Shown here: positions 1 to 11,454 of the stretch, piece by piece | Layout of the letters: each line of letters opens with the position of its first letter | Position numbering within the stretch: the stretch's first letter is position 1 | From: Hypericum androsaemum | Taxonomy: Eukaryota; Streptophyta; Magnoliopsida; Malpighiales; Hypericaceae | Direction of reading: 5' to 3' | Assembly (NCBI GenBank): GCA_963995505.1 | Contig: OZ023184.1 | Coordinates: forward strand, 15,250,228 to 15,314,227 | DNA length: 64,000 bases | Made by a program: the position numbers and the translations under genes | Notes under the pieces: generated by a model | The model's database searches: none | What the model was told of the DNA's origin: nothing | What the model saw: the letters and a program-made list of their open reading frames with translations, nothing else

Positions 1-265
1 CAACACCGCAGCTTCTCCGGAACCAGCTCTCCGATGACTCCCGACGACTCCGGCCGTTCATAATCTCCCACATAACAGGAGAGTGATAGAGAGAAGATAA
101 AGGAAGAAGAATAGGAAACGTAATTGTTTCTTTAGTTTCACAAAATGTCAAGAATACCCTTCCCTCTCCTACTACCTTCTATTTTTACCCGAGTCTATTT
201 ACACATTTTACTTAAAGACCCTTACAACTTTAGTTACTTTCATTCTAGCGTTAAGTACATTACAT
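1..265. other. No gene recognised at the window edge
   Basis: I see no convincing coding segment, RNA gene or repeat here. It could be intron of the cytochrome b561-like locus that follows, since a possible splice donor on the minus strand lies near 259-268. Confidence 0.5.
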
Positions 266-531
266 AGACCCAGCCACGAATGTAGACTGTATAAATGATC
301 AACTCATTTCTCAGTGTGGAACTTATAAGCAGCCCATATACCAATCACACTAAAACAAAATGCTGCAAATTGTACACTTAAATGTACTATCTTTTCAAAG
401 TTTTTAGCACCTGGCATTGTCTTGTATGCAAGCATAGCTGCACCCAGCAAAATTAAAGAGATCAAGTATCCAATAATCTCACAATTATTTGCCATCGAAA
501 TTGCAAAATTCACTTCGACGTGATCAAGCAA
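266..531 (-). pseudogene. Cytochrome b561 (transmembrane ascorbate ferrireductase) exon with a nonsense codon
   Basis: The minus-strand translation matches the core of plant cytochrome b561 proteins, which move electrons from ascorbate across membranes. Visible landmarks are AMLAYKTMPGAKNFEKIVHL (with a haem-ligand type His), two hydrophobic helices, WAAYKFHTEK and, after a break, LYSLHSWLGL. The break is a TGA at 304-306 where the family has a Gly, and the same frame stays open after it. This suggests a single GGA-to-TGA change. The usual first haem-ligand segment (HP-x-LM) is not recognisable; EIIGYLIS stands in its place. No other exons were found before the window edge. It is probably a dead fragment, though a truncated gene continuing outside the window cannot be excluded. 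Confidence 0.7.
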
Positions 532-666
532 ATCAAAGCAGTATACAGAAGAGAAAATACTTCATCGTTTAAAGCTGGTTGCGTATTAACCATTGTGCCT
601 CACTTTGAAGCTAGAGAGATTAAGTGAACCAACAGCCTGAAAAGATCCGTTGGGACCTAAAAGGTG

Positions 667-2434
667 GATGCAAGTAGACCTGGCCATGAATTGAATCCGA
701 TTCGTGATTCGATTCGATTCATAAAAAATTCGATTCGATTCGACAATAATTTGATTCGTCAAAAAGTTCGATTCGAATTCGTCATGATAAGAATTGAATA
801 CGGTTCAAGTTTTTTGTAATTCGTCAAACTGGCGAATTCAATTCGAATTCATTTTGAGAATTCGATTCGTATCGAATTCGATTCGAATTCATAAAAATTC
901 AGGGGGTTTTGAATTTCGCTGACGTCAGCGCTTGCGTCAGCGTCAGGGGCAAATTACCTTTTTTTCTTACCATTTTTTTGTTACCGTTTTAATCCCCAGG
1001 TTACCATTTTTTTATTGTTGGTACTTTTAAAATTTTTTTTATAAATTCAGAATTTCTTCACAACTCTATAAATACCACATCTTATTCTTCAAATTTTACA
1101 CATTCCAATCTCAATTCTCTACTTCTCTTATTGAAAATTTGAGCTATATAAATTCTCCCTCAAGTTTACTTATTAGATATATTAGTCATATTTCTCATAT
1201 AATTACTCATATTACTATATAATTATGTCATCAAGTAGAGCAAATAAGGGTAAGGAAAAACGTGTGGAACATCACGATTCTATTGAATCGGATTTTTCAC
1301 CGATTTCTACTTATCCTATTCCGGAAGAAATGATGAACGTCCATGATGAAGCTCAACCGATTTCTACTTATCCTATTCCTAATACCAATTTTTTGCAAGT
1401 TCCTAATCTAGAAGATCATGTTGTAAAAATTACAAACAATGTAAAAAAAGATATTTTGGATTTAATGAGTGAATATAGTATTAGGAATAATACTTCTACA
1501 TCTAATGAACCAACTCCATCTCCATCACAAGGTGAAAAATTAAGTTTTACGGAAAGATTGTTAATGAAAAAATAAAAAAGACCCCGAGGAATAAGTTTAA
1601 CCAATTCAGAATTTGATTTATATCTTAACACACAATTTGATATTCCATTTGTCAAATCTTCTAGTTTTGCTTTATTAGAATGGTGGAACAACCATGTAGA
1701 ACAATTTCCGGTTATGTCAATTATTGCCAAAGAATTGCTTGCTTGTCCGATTTCGACGGTTGCCGTGGAACAAGCATTTAGTGCAGGAGGTAATATTTTG
1801 GATGAACACCGGTACTCAATGACACCGCAATCTTTGGAGGCACAAGCATTGGTCACCGATTGGACCAAGGCGGAAAGACGACAACAAGAATTGGTCCGGG
1901 AAAATTTCGACCAACTATACGACCTCGATGATGCCACAACCGGTGAAAGCACAAACACATCCGACTAAGTGAGTTAGCTCCATAAAGGTAAGAGAACTAC
2001 GTGAGCTTTGATTCCTTCGGAGTTAAGGATACGTAGGCAACTTAATTTGGTACTTTAAGTGCAAGCCAAATCTTTAGTTTTTTTCTTTTTCCCAAAAAAT
2101 ATTAACCACTAATTCCTAATTTTTTTAAATATTTGAAGCAAAAATCAAAGTTTTTGAATTTTTCAAAAAATATCAAAACTTTTTCGAAAATATTACAAAA
2201 ATATTCAAAATATTCAAAAAATTTAGAGGTTTTAGAATTTTTTAATTAAGTATTAAAATTATAGAATTAATTCGAATTCGAATTATAATTCGATTCTAAT
2301 TCAAAAATTCATAATTCGTATTCGATTCGTTTTTTGAAGAATTGAATATGGTTTAATGTTTTGATAAATTTGAATTCGAATAAATTCGATTCGAATTCGT
2401 CTAAATTCGAACCGTGGTCAGGTCTAGATGCAAG
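667..2434 (+). mobile_element. hAT transposon, internally deleted, with 8-bp target duplication
   Basis: The element spans 675-2426 (1752 bp). An identical 8-bp direct repeat GATGCAAG flanks it at 667-674 and 2427-2434, the target-duplication length of hAT elements. The terminal inverted repeats are TAGACCTGGCCA at the left and TAGACCTGACCA at the right end (reverse complement), 11 of 12 identical. Both subterminal regions (about 690-900 and 2260-2410) are packed with TTCGATTCGAATTC-type motifs, which are candidate transposase-binding sites. Inside are an N-terminal and a C-terminal transposase piece; the core between them is missing. The perfect duplication argues for a fairly recent insertion. 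Confidence 0.93.
1225..1968 (+). pseudogene. hAT transposase remnant: N-terminal piece joined to C-terminal dimerisation domain
   Basis: One frame runs from ATG at 1225 to a stop at 1966-1968, broken only by TAA at 1573-1575. The first 116 codons hold a duplicated PISTYPIP motif and a basic start. After the stop the same frame resumes with a C-terminal hAT dimerisation region: LLEWWNNH, then CPISTVAVEQAFSAGG, then LEAQALVTDW. The BED finger and catalytic domain are absent, so the element needs transposase supplied in trans. The N-terminal piece up to the stop could still be made as a short protein. Assignment of the C-terminal part is firm; the N-terminal part is assigned by position. Confidence 0.85.
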
Positions 2435-3456
2435 TCAATGAAGTAGGCTCACGTTGAAAGTTTGCTGGCCTACATCAAGTATATATTAACAAAAAAGTCG
2501 ATGCATGGAAGACTCACTTTCTTCAGAAATTTACTAATACATATTAATTATGAAAAACTAATATATGTACGCAATCGCATCCAGTTCCACGTGTACGTTA
2601 CGTTTTCTTCCACAATGCGGATCAAATTTGTCCTACAAGTATGATTTGATACAATCAAATGTTAATTTTCGTATTTTCTCAATTTATTTTGAACCACGCG
2701 GTGTTCATTTTCTCACTCAAAATTTTTATTAAAAGATAGATGTTCCAAATATTGTTGGGATGGACCCGGATTTTTGTATCTTCTTTGAATACGTATCTGA
2801 CCCGTCTTGCTATTAACAACATACGTATATTAGATAGCTACTGTAAATGCATATACTCTATATAGTTTCCCACATGTACATCAAATGATGCACGTATTAA
2901 TCATATCAACAAATACTGAGATCAATTAATGACACGATTGTTTTAAATTATCTGAAAAATTGAGTTCAAACTATCGAGAGCACACCAATATTATAAATTT
3001 GTTGAGAGAACTTTACAACCTTTCAAAAATCATACTTCGACTCAAATTTGGATTAGTCAACTTAATAATTATCTGGATGACATGTGATATTAAAAAAAAT
3101 AATATTCTTTAAAGTTCATATATATTAATGTCTTGGGCTACACCGATCGATCCCACGACTCGTCGTTGCCTTTGATTCAGAATAATCAAATTTGTTAATG
3201 GTCATCCACAGAGTCCCCTAGCTTTGATTTGTGACCATTCGGGCCCGACGGAGCTTGTTATCTGTGGGCCCATGAAAATATAACACTAGTATCTAGAATC
3301 AAATATTATCATTTCCTGTGTGAATTAGATCGGTTCGCAATGTTCGTTCAAGTGGTAAAATGTGAGTTAAAACAGAGGACCCAGAGATGGATATCAGGCA
3401 ACATGGTGGTTATTTTTAGGAGGGGGAAGGCAACATGGTGATTGAGGTCCCAAGAA
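2435..3456. other. Intergenic; one dispersed-repeat copy
   Basis: No gene is visible. About 2945-3080 resembles 19565-19690, sharing the order GAGTTC..., a stretch of CACCAAT/ATCAGTGTTA type, ACCTTTCAAAA and AATTTGGATTAGT-like sequence. This suggests two old copies of a short dispersed (SINE-like) repeat. The rest is AT-rich and unremarkable. Confidence 0.4.
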
Positions 3457-5385
3457 TCACTTTCCGCCCAACGTCGGGAACTGGTCAGGGTCTTCAATAG
3501 CAGGGGCCAATACGCTGCTTGTTGAATCCCTGCCACCGTACCGTCTTGCACCGCCACCATATCCTCTTGCATAGCCACCACGTCCACGTCCACGACCACC
3601 TGGGCTATAATACACCTCCCCTTCTGCAAGCTTCAAGAACTCATTAATGCTGATTGTCTACAAACACAATATCACAAACATAACTGAGCGTTAACCAAAA
3701 GTCTTAAGACGAAAACCGTCCGCTACAGAATATGCTACATGCTTGCAGGGATCCGCGAAGGGCCATAAGATCAGACCTTCCAAAGAAAGTTCTATTTGCA
3801 ATATGTTAACCACTACAAACAAGTTAACTCTTTCAAAATAATTATCGCTCGCCAATTGCCAACATCAGGACCAAGATAGGAACGACACTCGTAAATTTAA
3901 GAGGTTGGCGGAAATAATTTCCAGAAATCAGGGCAGCAGAGAGCTTCTGACAGAGACTACATAATGTTTTTGCTAAATGTGACAGCATACACGTAGTAAG
4001 AGCAGCAAATCTCCATTTTGCTCATGAATGCACAAAAGCATTACCTTCTTGGATTTCACATCTTTTTTAAGAGCTTCTTTCTTTCTGCTTATCCTTATCA
4101 GAGCCCGGAGAAGATAAGTCCAAACATAAGCCTGAGACAGGATATCATTAACACTAGGAAGAAACGACTCATAACTACCTGTTTGACGAAGATATCATCA
4201 TTATCCTTCTTGTTTGACAGCTGCTGAATAGATTGAAACGCTGTGGAATCTACTTTCCTTTCCTCTCTTTGAAGTGCCTGCAGGGCCTTCATTTTCTCTT
4301 TGAGCGGCGCCTTCTCATGCTCTTCAAAGGTTTTCATCTCCTCATGTTCTGGTTTTTTATCTTCTGGCTCAGCATTTGGAGTGCCCTGCTTCGTAACTAT
4401 ATCAGATAGGTCTCCCCAAGTACCTCTTGTAGGCGCATCACGTATGATCTCACTTGCTCTTGCTATGATCTCACTTGCTCCTCCTCTCCTATCTTCAGGA
4501 GCACCTTGTGTCCTATCTTCAGGAGCACCTTGACCAGGAGTAGAATAGCCACCACGCCCTCCACGCCCATACCCATGACTACCACCACCACCACCACCAC
4601 CACTACCAGGATTAAAACCCCCACGCCCTCCACGCCCATACCCACGACCACCACTATTGCCTTCACCGCGTCTGCCTACTGTTACCGGAGAAAAGAGGAA
4701 AAATAAGGAAGAGGCAGATAAAGCACAAGAGCTTTGAAGTTTACAAACGAACTCCGTAAACAATTCATTTAGGAATTCACGAATACGACTCGGAGAAATG
4801 AATCCCATACAAGGTAGATGAATACATCACACGTCACCAAATATCGCCATAAAGAAAGTTTATGTCACGTTCCTGATTAGTAGCTGACGTGACTAGTTAG
4901 TTAAGTTGTTATGCAGTTTCCTTATTTTATGGAAGTAGTGCAGTAGTGGCAATAGTGGTTGTTTAATTCCAAGAAGTGGCGTTGCCGAATATGTAGGGCT
5001 GTAACCTCCCTAGGTGGGGTATAAAGCCACCAGCTGTAATTATTGTCAATCCAATTATTCCCTATCCTCTCTAAAATTCTCTCTCGCCTCACTCTCTGTT
5101 TCTTCCATTCCCACCAAACTTCTGTTCTCCCTCAATCTTTTCTACCAAAGATCGTAACAGTTTAAACTAAAACAAGCAACACGTGTCCTAGAGAAGAACA
5201 ACAACGCAGAGAGAGAGGGGAAGAAGGTAGACCAGCCTGAGCAGGAGGAGGCTTGGAAGGGACTTACCAGTAGCAGGAGCATGCATGGCGGCTTGAGGCG
5301 GCGGCCGCTCGGATTTCTTGGCGACGGCGGCCAAAAGGGAGGGGTCGTCGTCGCCGAGCAAATCGAAACGGTTCTTGGTGGCCAT
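3457..5385 (-). CDS. RGGA: RGG-box RNA-binding protein (RGGA / HABP4-SERBP1 family), exon 3 damaged
   Basis: Plant RGGA proteins bind mRNA and ribosomes through RGG boxes. Exons read on the minus strand are 5385-5268 (MATKNRFDLLGDDDPS, the family N terminus), 4675-4179 (RGG and Gly-rich stretches, then EERKVDSTAFQSIQQLSNKK), exon 3 near 4105-4045 (expected GSDKDK plus KEALKKDVKSKK) and 3657-3457 (SINEFLKLAEGE, RGRGRGGYARG, ending QFPTLGGK). Exons 1, 2 and 4 join in frame. Exon 3 does not: its expected acceptor at 4107-4106 reads CG instead of AG, and a 4-bp tandem duplication (GAAAGAAA) shifts the frame. An in-frame rescue acceptor exists at 4080, which would drop six residues. A solo LTR sits in intron 1. 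The gene is either recently disabled or spliced in an altered way. Confidence 0.8.
4858..5164. mobile_element. Solo LTR in intron 1 of the RGGA-like gene
   Basis: The segment 4863-5159 (297 bp) starts TGTCACG and ends CGTAACA, giving TG...CA ends with a short inverted repeat. It is flanked by an identical 5-bp duplication GTTTA at 4858-4862 and 5160-5164, as made by retroviral-type integrases. It holds a TATA-like GGTATAAAG near 5019 and pyrimidine-rich leader-like sequence after it, which suggests plus orientation. No internal retrotransposon sequence is present, so it is a solo LTR or a single TRIM LTR. Confidence 0.85.
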
Positions 5386-5855
5386 CTCTGTCCGTACGTC
5401 TCCGATAATCCCCAAACCCTAGCTTAACCACGCCTCCTCTATAAGGACGGAGCAACCAAGGCAAGCCCGTGGTGGGGATGGGATGTTCTTGAGCTTCCTA
5501 GTTTGCAACAAAAGAGAGAAGTTGGCCGCCAAGTTTTGGCAATCCAAAAACATGCCCCCTCCTGCTTTTCCCATTGAGTATATATAATGTCCATAACCTA
5601 GGGTACAGCGGGGTCAAAGTTGATCCCGGTCCCAATTCATTTAATTTTTTATTAAAAATTAGGTCTCATTTAATTGCCGGACAAGATTGCTACAACCCAA
5701 TAAAAAAAATGGATATACTGGGCCCACTAGGTAATAAATTTTGGGCCGTATAATTAGCCTACATTTATTAAAGATGGCGAAAAAATATATATTTTCCAAA
5801 AAATTTGTAATATTAAAATCTTGGATAAAACATATTTTTCATCAAGCCTTGGATT
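5386..5855 (-). promoter_or_regulatory. 5' UTR and presumed promoter region of the RGGA-like gene
   Basis: This is the sequence directly upstream of the inferred minus-strand start codon at 5385. It turns AT-rich past about 5580. I assign it by position only; no core promoter element is certain. Confidence 0.4.
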
Positions 5856-6520
5856 TCACTCATCAAAACAATCAAATTTGTCCTCATCAGCATCCATTTC
5901 CTTGGTTAAACTCTCCTCCAACTCAACTATTTCCACAAAATGAATAACAACATCAGCTGCACTTATGTAATTTCCATCACTTAACCTAGCAAGCAAAGCC
6001 ACAAAGGGAGATTTCGTAGATATGCACAGCTTGGTCCTTTGACTCGGCAACATGAAAGCAAGTGGTAAATCTGATTTCTGCAAAAATGTAGCGCGCTGCT
6101 GAAATTTCTGTTGGAAAAACATGAGTATCATCACAGAAGTAACCATCTTCATCACTCTGTTTTCCTGGTCATCAAACACTTTATTGAGCCATGATATTGC
6201 ATTCAGTTGTAACCGATGTTGGAAGAATAAGCACAACAGCCCCTTCCGATGCTCCCCAACTGCCCAGCTCCAAAACATCCACTAAATGTTTGACCTTGAG
6301 ATCATAATTCGTTCTAAAATATATTGCTTTGAACCTGTTAAAATCAGAGAGAATAGAGAGACATCCATGTACTTCTTGACCGCCAACGAGGCCAAATTTG
6401 CCAAAATAGCTTTTGAAATCTCCGTGATAAACACATGTACAACATCTGCTGTATTTGCAATTATTTCTTTGCACGTGAGATTTTCAAAGAACAGAAAGGA
6501 CCAAATACACAATTATCCGA
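5856..6520 (-). pseudogene. Degenerate coding-like segment, perhaps armadillo-repeat debris
   Basis: Three minus-strand frames read in succession look protein-like: 6512-6282 (ADVVHVFITEISKAILANLA), then VKHLVDVLELGSWGASEGAV near 6290-6230, then 6278-5856 ending ALLARLSDGNYIS and an acidic tail. The pattern of Leu-rich helices with LVDVLELGS and LARLSDG recalls the armadillo repeats of plant U-box proteins, but the match is weak. The frame switches twice, so if it was a gene it is broken. I do not recognise the parent with confidence. Confidence 0.25.
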
Positions 6521-6737
6521 ATAACATGAAAGACAAGAGAATTCGTTTATACTCCAAAAAAGACTGCAACTTTGGAAGAAAGTGAGGATGGTCGTGAATC
6601 CTACCCAGAACGATAAATCAGACTGGATTGAAAGCCGAATCACAAGCTCAACGTGCGTAACATAGGAGCATTTACTTCTGGCGGAGATGCAAAAGCCCGA
6701 GACTAGTCCATGTCATGCTAAAAACAGAAGTTGCAAG

Positions 6738-7536
6738 TTACCAAGTGAGGCTCAAAAGCTTAAGGGTTGGCTGGACGAAAAAGTAGCTGAGCAAAATAAG
6801 TAAGCAATTCAAATGCATGGTTGTGTTGTATCATATGTTAGACGTAAAAAATGCTTAATTTGCGTTAAATTTAGTCAAGACCTTGGTCTTTTAATCGTAT
6901 CTCAAGAAGACCCTTTAACTTAAAATACGAGACTTAAAGAATGCATAAGTTTCAAATGTTATTTATGGAGATGTCATTGCGTGTACAATGTGTACGTTTG
7001 CTTTTTCTACATCACCTTACTAGATAAAAATCATGTGCTTAAGCCAAGATGCCTGTTATTTTTGGTGAAATTTAATGCACATTGTTCTTATACATTGAGT
7101 AACATTTTTTCTTTCAATTTCCTTTGTGATCCTTTGCTCACTAGGCTGCCAGGATCTAGCACCCCTGTGATTACATCCGAAGAGATACACACGAAAGTCT
7201 TCAATCTGCAAGACAAGGTACTGCAGTAACTGTTTTTTGCTTTGCGGGAAGAACTTCCCAATACCTTCTCCGTGTTGATGCAACATTAACGATATAAATG
7301 CAATTGTGTAGGTTGCCAGCATCAACAGAATTCCCAAGCCAAAGCCTAAAGTTGAAAAGCCTAAGAAAAATGAGACCGGATCCACAGATGATAATGCCAA
7401 CAGTTCCGAGAAGAAAGAAGCCGAGACCAATGGAAGCAATACGGAGAAATCCAAGTCTGAGGAAACTGGTGAAAGGACAGATTCTAATGGCAAGCCTGAG
7501 GAAAATCCAGAGACCGATGCTCATGACGAACTGTGA
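6738..7536 (+). pseudogene. HSP70-17: 3' end of HSP70-17 (HYOU1/GRP170-type ER chaperone), 5' part missing
   Basis: The family are large ER-lumen HSP70 proteins that assist folding and nucleotide exchange. Three exon pieces join in frame on the plus strand: about 6738-6799 (EAQKLKGWLDEKVAEQNK), 7145-7217 (LPGSSTPVITSEEIHTK, VFNLQDK) and 7312-7536 (VASINRIPKPKPKVEKPKK, then a polar tail ending in the ER-retention signal HDEL and TGA at 7534-7536). Introns have GT/AG ends (6800-7144 and 7218-7311). The ATPase domain and most of the substrate-binding region, some 800 residues, are absent upstream, where unrelated sequence lies. This is therefore a truncated copy, although the remaining reading frame is clean. 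Confidence 0.85.
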
Positions 7537-8056
7537 ATTCGTCTGCAATGATGTGTAGGATGATCAGTGCTGATACCGTGCCTTCTGATTTTTTTAGTTC
7601 GGAGGCAGTCATGGTGCGACCGAGTTGGAGATACTACTGCAATTTTGATACCGCAGAAGCAGGGTGGACTCGAGCTTCCCAAAAGGCTGCTTATTTACAC
7701 ACCCTTGAGACTGGTTATTGGCCGGCTCGACGATATGAGTCGTCCAAAGATTGTAACTCTTAAAATGTTGATCTATAGGATTCTATTCGAGAATTTTGAA
7801 CATATTAGGTCCCACAATACATAGCTTGTATTACTTTATTCGCAGAGATTAAGTTATCAATGAATGGAAGGAAAAGAAAGTTACTTGTAGCATTTCAGCA
7901 TCTTCTCTTTGCTCATTCCCAATGAAAGTTCAGTTCTAAATGGTTTTTGCTCACAAATTAAGTACAACTGCATTTTCACTAGTAAAGGGCTAATCTCAGT
8001 TCATCTCCATTTGCAGTAGTCGCAGTGACCGTAGAACAGATATGGTTGCTGCATTA
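7537..8056. other. 3' flanks of two converging loci
   Basis: This interval lies between the HDEL stop codon (plus strand) and the epimerase stop codon (minus strand). It would contain both 3' UTRs. I see no further coding sequence or repeat. Confidence 0.5.
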
Positions 8057-10351
8057 TTATGCATGGTCATAACCATTCTTATGGGACTTCTGCCATCTCC
8101 ATGCATTCTGCAGACTATCTTTAAGGTTTGTATATCTAGCCGTCCAATTCAGCTCTCGCCTTATTTTGGACGGATCGCTGTAGACCTTGGCATAGTCCCC
8201 CGGCCGCCGTCCAAGGTACTCCACGCTTATATTCACACCTGTTACTGCCTTGCACGCTTCCACAAATTCCTTCACTGATATACCTGCTTCAACAGCAAGA
8301 CACTGTCACACCACTCCGACAGAATTTAACTTTCCAGAGGGTAAGTAAAATGCGCAACCTTTTCCCGTTCCGACGTTATAGATGCCAACTTTCCCTGGTG
8401 TTGCATGAGCAAGTGCTTTAACATGAGCATCAACCAGGTCATTTACGTCTATGTAGTCGCGTATGCAGGTACCGTCAGGTGTAGCATAGTCTGTTCCTCT
8501 AACCTTAAATCATATACACAAGCAGGAGTATACAACTCATTCAAACACACTGATCAAACTTTAGAGTGTCCGCTTGTTGGTATGGTTCTTTCTGCAAATG
8601 ACCGTATCAATGACTTACCTTTAGTCCAGGTATGATTCCTCGCGCTGCATCAAAGCAAGCACCAGATATTCGCCCATGCTCACGCAGTTCGGGCCTTGGA
8701 GCCTCCCCTAATCGTCCATCTGGGTGTGATCCAATGACGTTGAAATACCTGAAGATGAAATTTCAGCAAAGGTAATCCATCGAATGCCCGTGACTATGTT
8801 TTCTTCAATTGGTTGTTCGCCGTTGTCTACAATTATTTCCTGGACCTTATGTCCCACAGCTATAGTGTTTACTTAGATATAAGAACACTCGAGAAAACTG
8901 TCAATCCACTGCATAAACAAGGCAGAGCTGAACTGAATGTAGAAGAGATAAGGAAGCAAACATCGGTATCGGATAAGACAGAAGAGTAAACCAGGTGACT
9001 ACCGTAGGATCATGACCGAGAAATTACTATTTCTGGAGTAGTCAAATATGATATCTTCAGCCATCTTTTTTGCTTTTCCATAAGGATTAATTGGCACCTG
9101 AGAAACAATTGCAGCAGTGAATGTAAGCCTTGACTAATGCAATGTATAATCCTATATAGACCTCTAAACTAAGACGAAACGTTCCGAAGTTCATGTATAG
9201 TATGTAGAAGTTGCTTCTTCTAAATCAAAGAAACAAACTTTTACACATGACATCTTACTTGCGGGGTTTCTTCTGTGATTGGCATCTTTAATGGCTCTCC
9301 GTATGTTGCACAAGTGCTCGAATATATCAATGTCTTCACGTTGTGTGCAGCCATTGCCTCTAATAGTACCAATGTATTTGAGGTAATATTGTGATAGTAC
9401 CTGCACGAAAACGTGAAGCTTGATTCTGTTTGCGCCCTGTCGACTACAGTTTTCGGTCAATGCATTATCGGTAAACAATGAAACCTTCCATGAAGATCAT
9501 CTACATTGACATACTTGAAAGTCAGATTCAGAATTTTAAGAAGGATACCGGAGAGGTTGGAGTGTGCTTTCACCAACATAGGCAACTGCAGCGAAGTGCA
9601 TCACGGCGTCGAATGTGTTCCCGTCCATGATTTTATTTATCTAAAGCTTCGTCAAGGAAAAAAAAATGCAGCAATTGTTACTCTGTCAATGTTCAAGATC
9701 GGGAGAACTCTATTACTATAGTGTGGATACAGCTCTCGCATCTCCCAAGTCGGCATATATGAACTGCAGCCTTCGAGGGTCCGGAAACAGCTCTTGGAGA
9801 ACCTTAACAGCACCGATATTCCCGCGTGAAAGATTGTCCTGTTAAGAAGCACAGAAATAGTGATTCTTGCAGAACATACATCACATCAATGTGGCTGGTT
9901 CCAAAGACAAATCTTCCTCGTACTTTCTGCACATACCACTATTGTCACTCGATACAAGTTCTCCAACAAGCGAAGAGTGGCATGAGAACCTATGTAACCA
10001 GCACCTCCAGTCACCAAGATGTGTGTGGAGCCCAGATCACTCTGGGAGGTCTGGCCGACGAAGGAGTATGAAGATTAAATGGAGATTCATCATCACTAAG
10101 AGTGTTAATGTAACTCATTACCAGCACACTTTAACAATGTGCGACGATGGATGACGATTCTGTACCAAGAAACACAAAACTATCCGATTCTAGGAGCTCG
10201 GAACACGCAAATTTGCAGTATGTACCTGCAGGTTTATGATGCTATTGCTATGAGACTGAATGATGAAGAAAATGCTTGCTGTGATCAGGACTGCTGATAG
10301 GATAATTGCTCCTGAGATGCGGTTGTTCCGCGCCAAATCGAGAAAGTTCAT
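8057..10351 (-). CDS. UXE: UDP-arabinose 4-epimerase (UDP-xylose/UDP-glucose 4-epimerase family)
   Basis: This Golgi-type enzyme interconverts UDP-xylose and UDP-L-arabinose for cell-wall synthesis. Nine exons join in phase to a 389-residue protein: 10351-10226, 10041-9937, 9838-9731, 9640-9549, 9400-9259, 9097-9003, 8748-8619, 8503-8359 and 8283-8057. Exon 1 encodes a short cytosolic end and one membrane helix ([18 protein letters not shown]), as in type II Golgi proteins. Next come the NAD-binding [42 protein letters not shown], the catalytic YGKAK in [25 protein letters not shown], and [20 protein letters not shown] near the end. Length is slightly below Arabidopsis MUR4 because the N terminus is short. 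The start ATG lies 2 nt after an acceptor (CTTCAG), so an upstream exon, probably non-coding, is likely. All catalytic motifs are present and no frame is broken. Confidence 0.93.
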
Positions 10352-11440
10352 CGCTGAAGACACAAATTCAACAGAAGTCAGCATTGAAAATACATATAAT
10401 GCCTAGCAGAACTCACCAAAAAATTTCAAAGTTATAGCAACAAGATCATCAAGAAATGCAGGGGTTCTACACACATTAACTTAAGTGCATGTATTAGAAT
10501 TATGGCAATGTACTTGAGTTAATATGCAGATCGTTGCATGGCTAATAACACTGTAGTAGATCCTCAATGATCACTAAGTAGCCCTTCTCCATTGTTACAA
10601 TAGGAACCAACTTTTATGGTTACAATATCACTGAAGTCAAAAGCTGTGGCAAGTTGCAGATGCTCAACTAAAGACAGCAACCTACCAATAAATTTGAAAA
10701 GACCAAATAGCTCCATTTCAATAAAAACAAGTGCCAATTGCAACTATATCCTCCCAAGCTTGGATATCAGAAATCCCCGCAATCTTTCTAGATGACAACA
10801 AAACAGTATGAAGCCATGCTAAAGTCAAAGCTGGCTACCAATTGGAGTTGATCCAATTGGCAAGGAACTTGAATTCATTTACAGAAGCCTTGGATTCAAA
10901 CATCATGAATTTAAACGATATCATTGAGAGAGCCATCCCCTAAATAGGATCAGGTAGTGCTCGACTCCGAATAAGAGAATTCAACAAAAATAAAAGTCAA
11001 AGCTGGCTTATGACTTGGTTGGTGCCAACCTATTCACTTTGAAGCTAGTTAGCCTACTTCATCAGTTATATATTCATGAACAAGAGAGAATTGCCATCTT
11101 CTTACACCCAACAGCTCAAGATAATAGTAGAGCAGAGAGAGATTAGCAACCAGAAGTAGAGTTCATGTACCTTGAAGCCTAGGTTCCTTGGTCAATCCAA
11201 AAAACAAGGTGGGAGAAATAAATGGTCTCTTACAAAAAATCTGATTCTGCTTCTCATTTTGTAGAGATGTGGTCAGTATAAATGGAACCAAAATTAGCCT
11301 GAAGTCAACCGAAATTGATAAATAAAATTATATACTATATTTTAGTGTGGACAGATAATTAAGTGAAAATAAGAAAGCTGTGGAAAAGTTTGAAGTTTAC
11401 CCAAATAAATACTGTAACCGACTGTTTTTTGTTCTCAATT
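10352..11440. other. Upstream region of the epimerase gene
   Basis: It probably holds a 5' UTR intron, a leader exon and the promoter of the minus-strand epimerase gene. About 10830-10990 shares short phrases (an AATTGGAGTTGATCCAA-type stretch, then an ACTTG..ATTC motif and CTCGA(C/T)TCC) with 18950-19080, so a dispersed repeat is likely. No other gene was found. Confidence 0.35.
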
Positions 11441-11454
11441 ACACGCATCTCGAA

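Noticed and set aside
4463..4706. Val/Gly-rich and Thr/Pro-rich open frames
   Set aside because: Other-frame readings of the Gly-rich RGG region of the RGGA-like exon 2.
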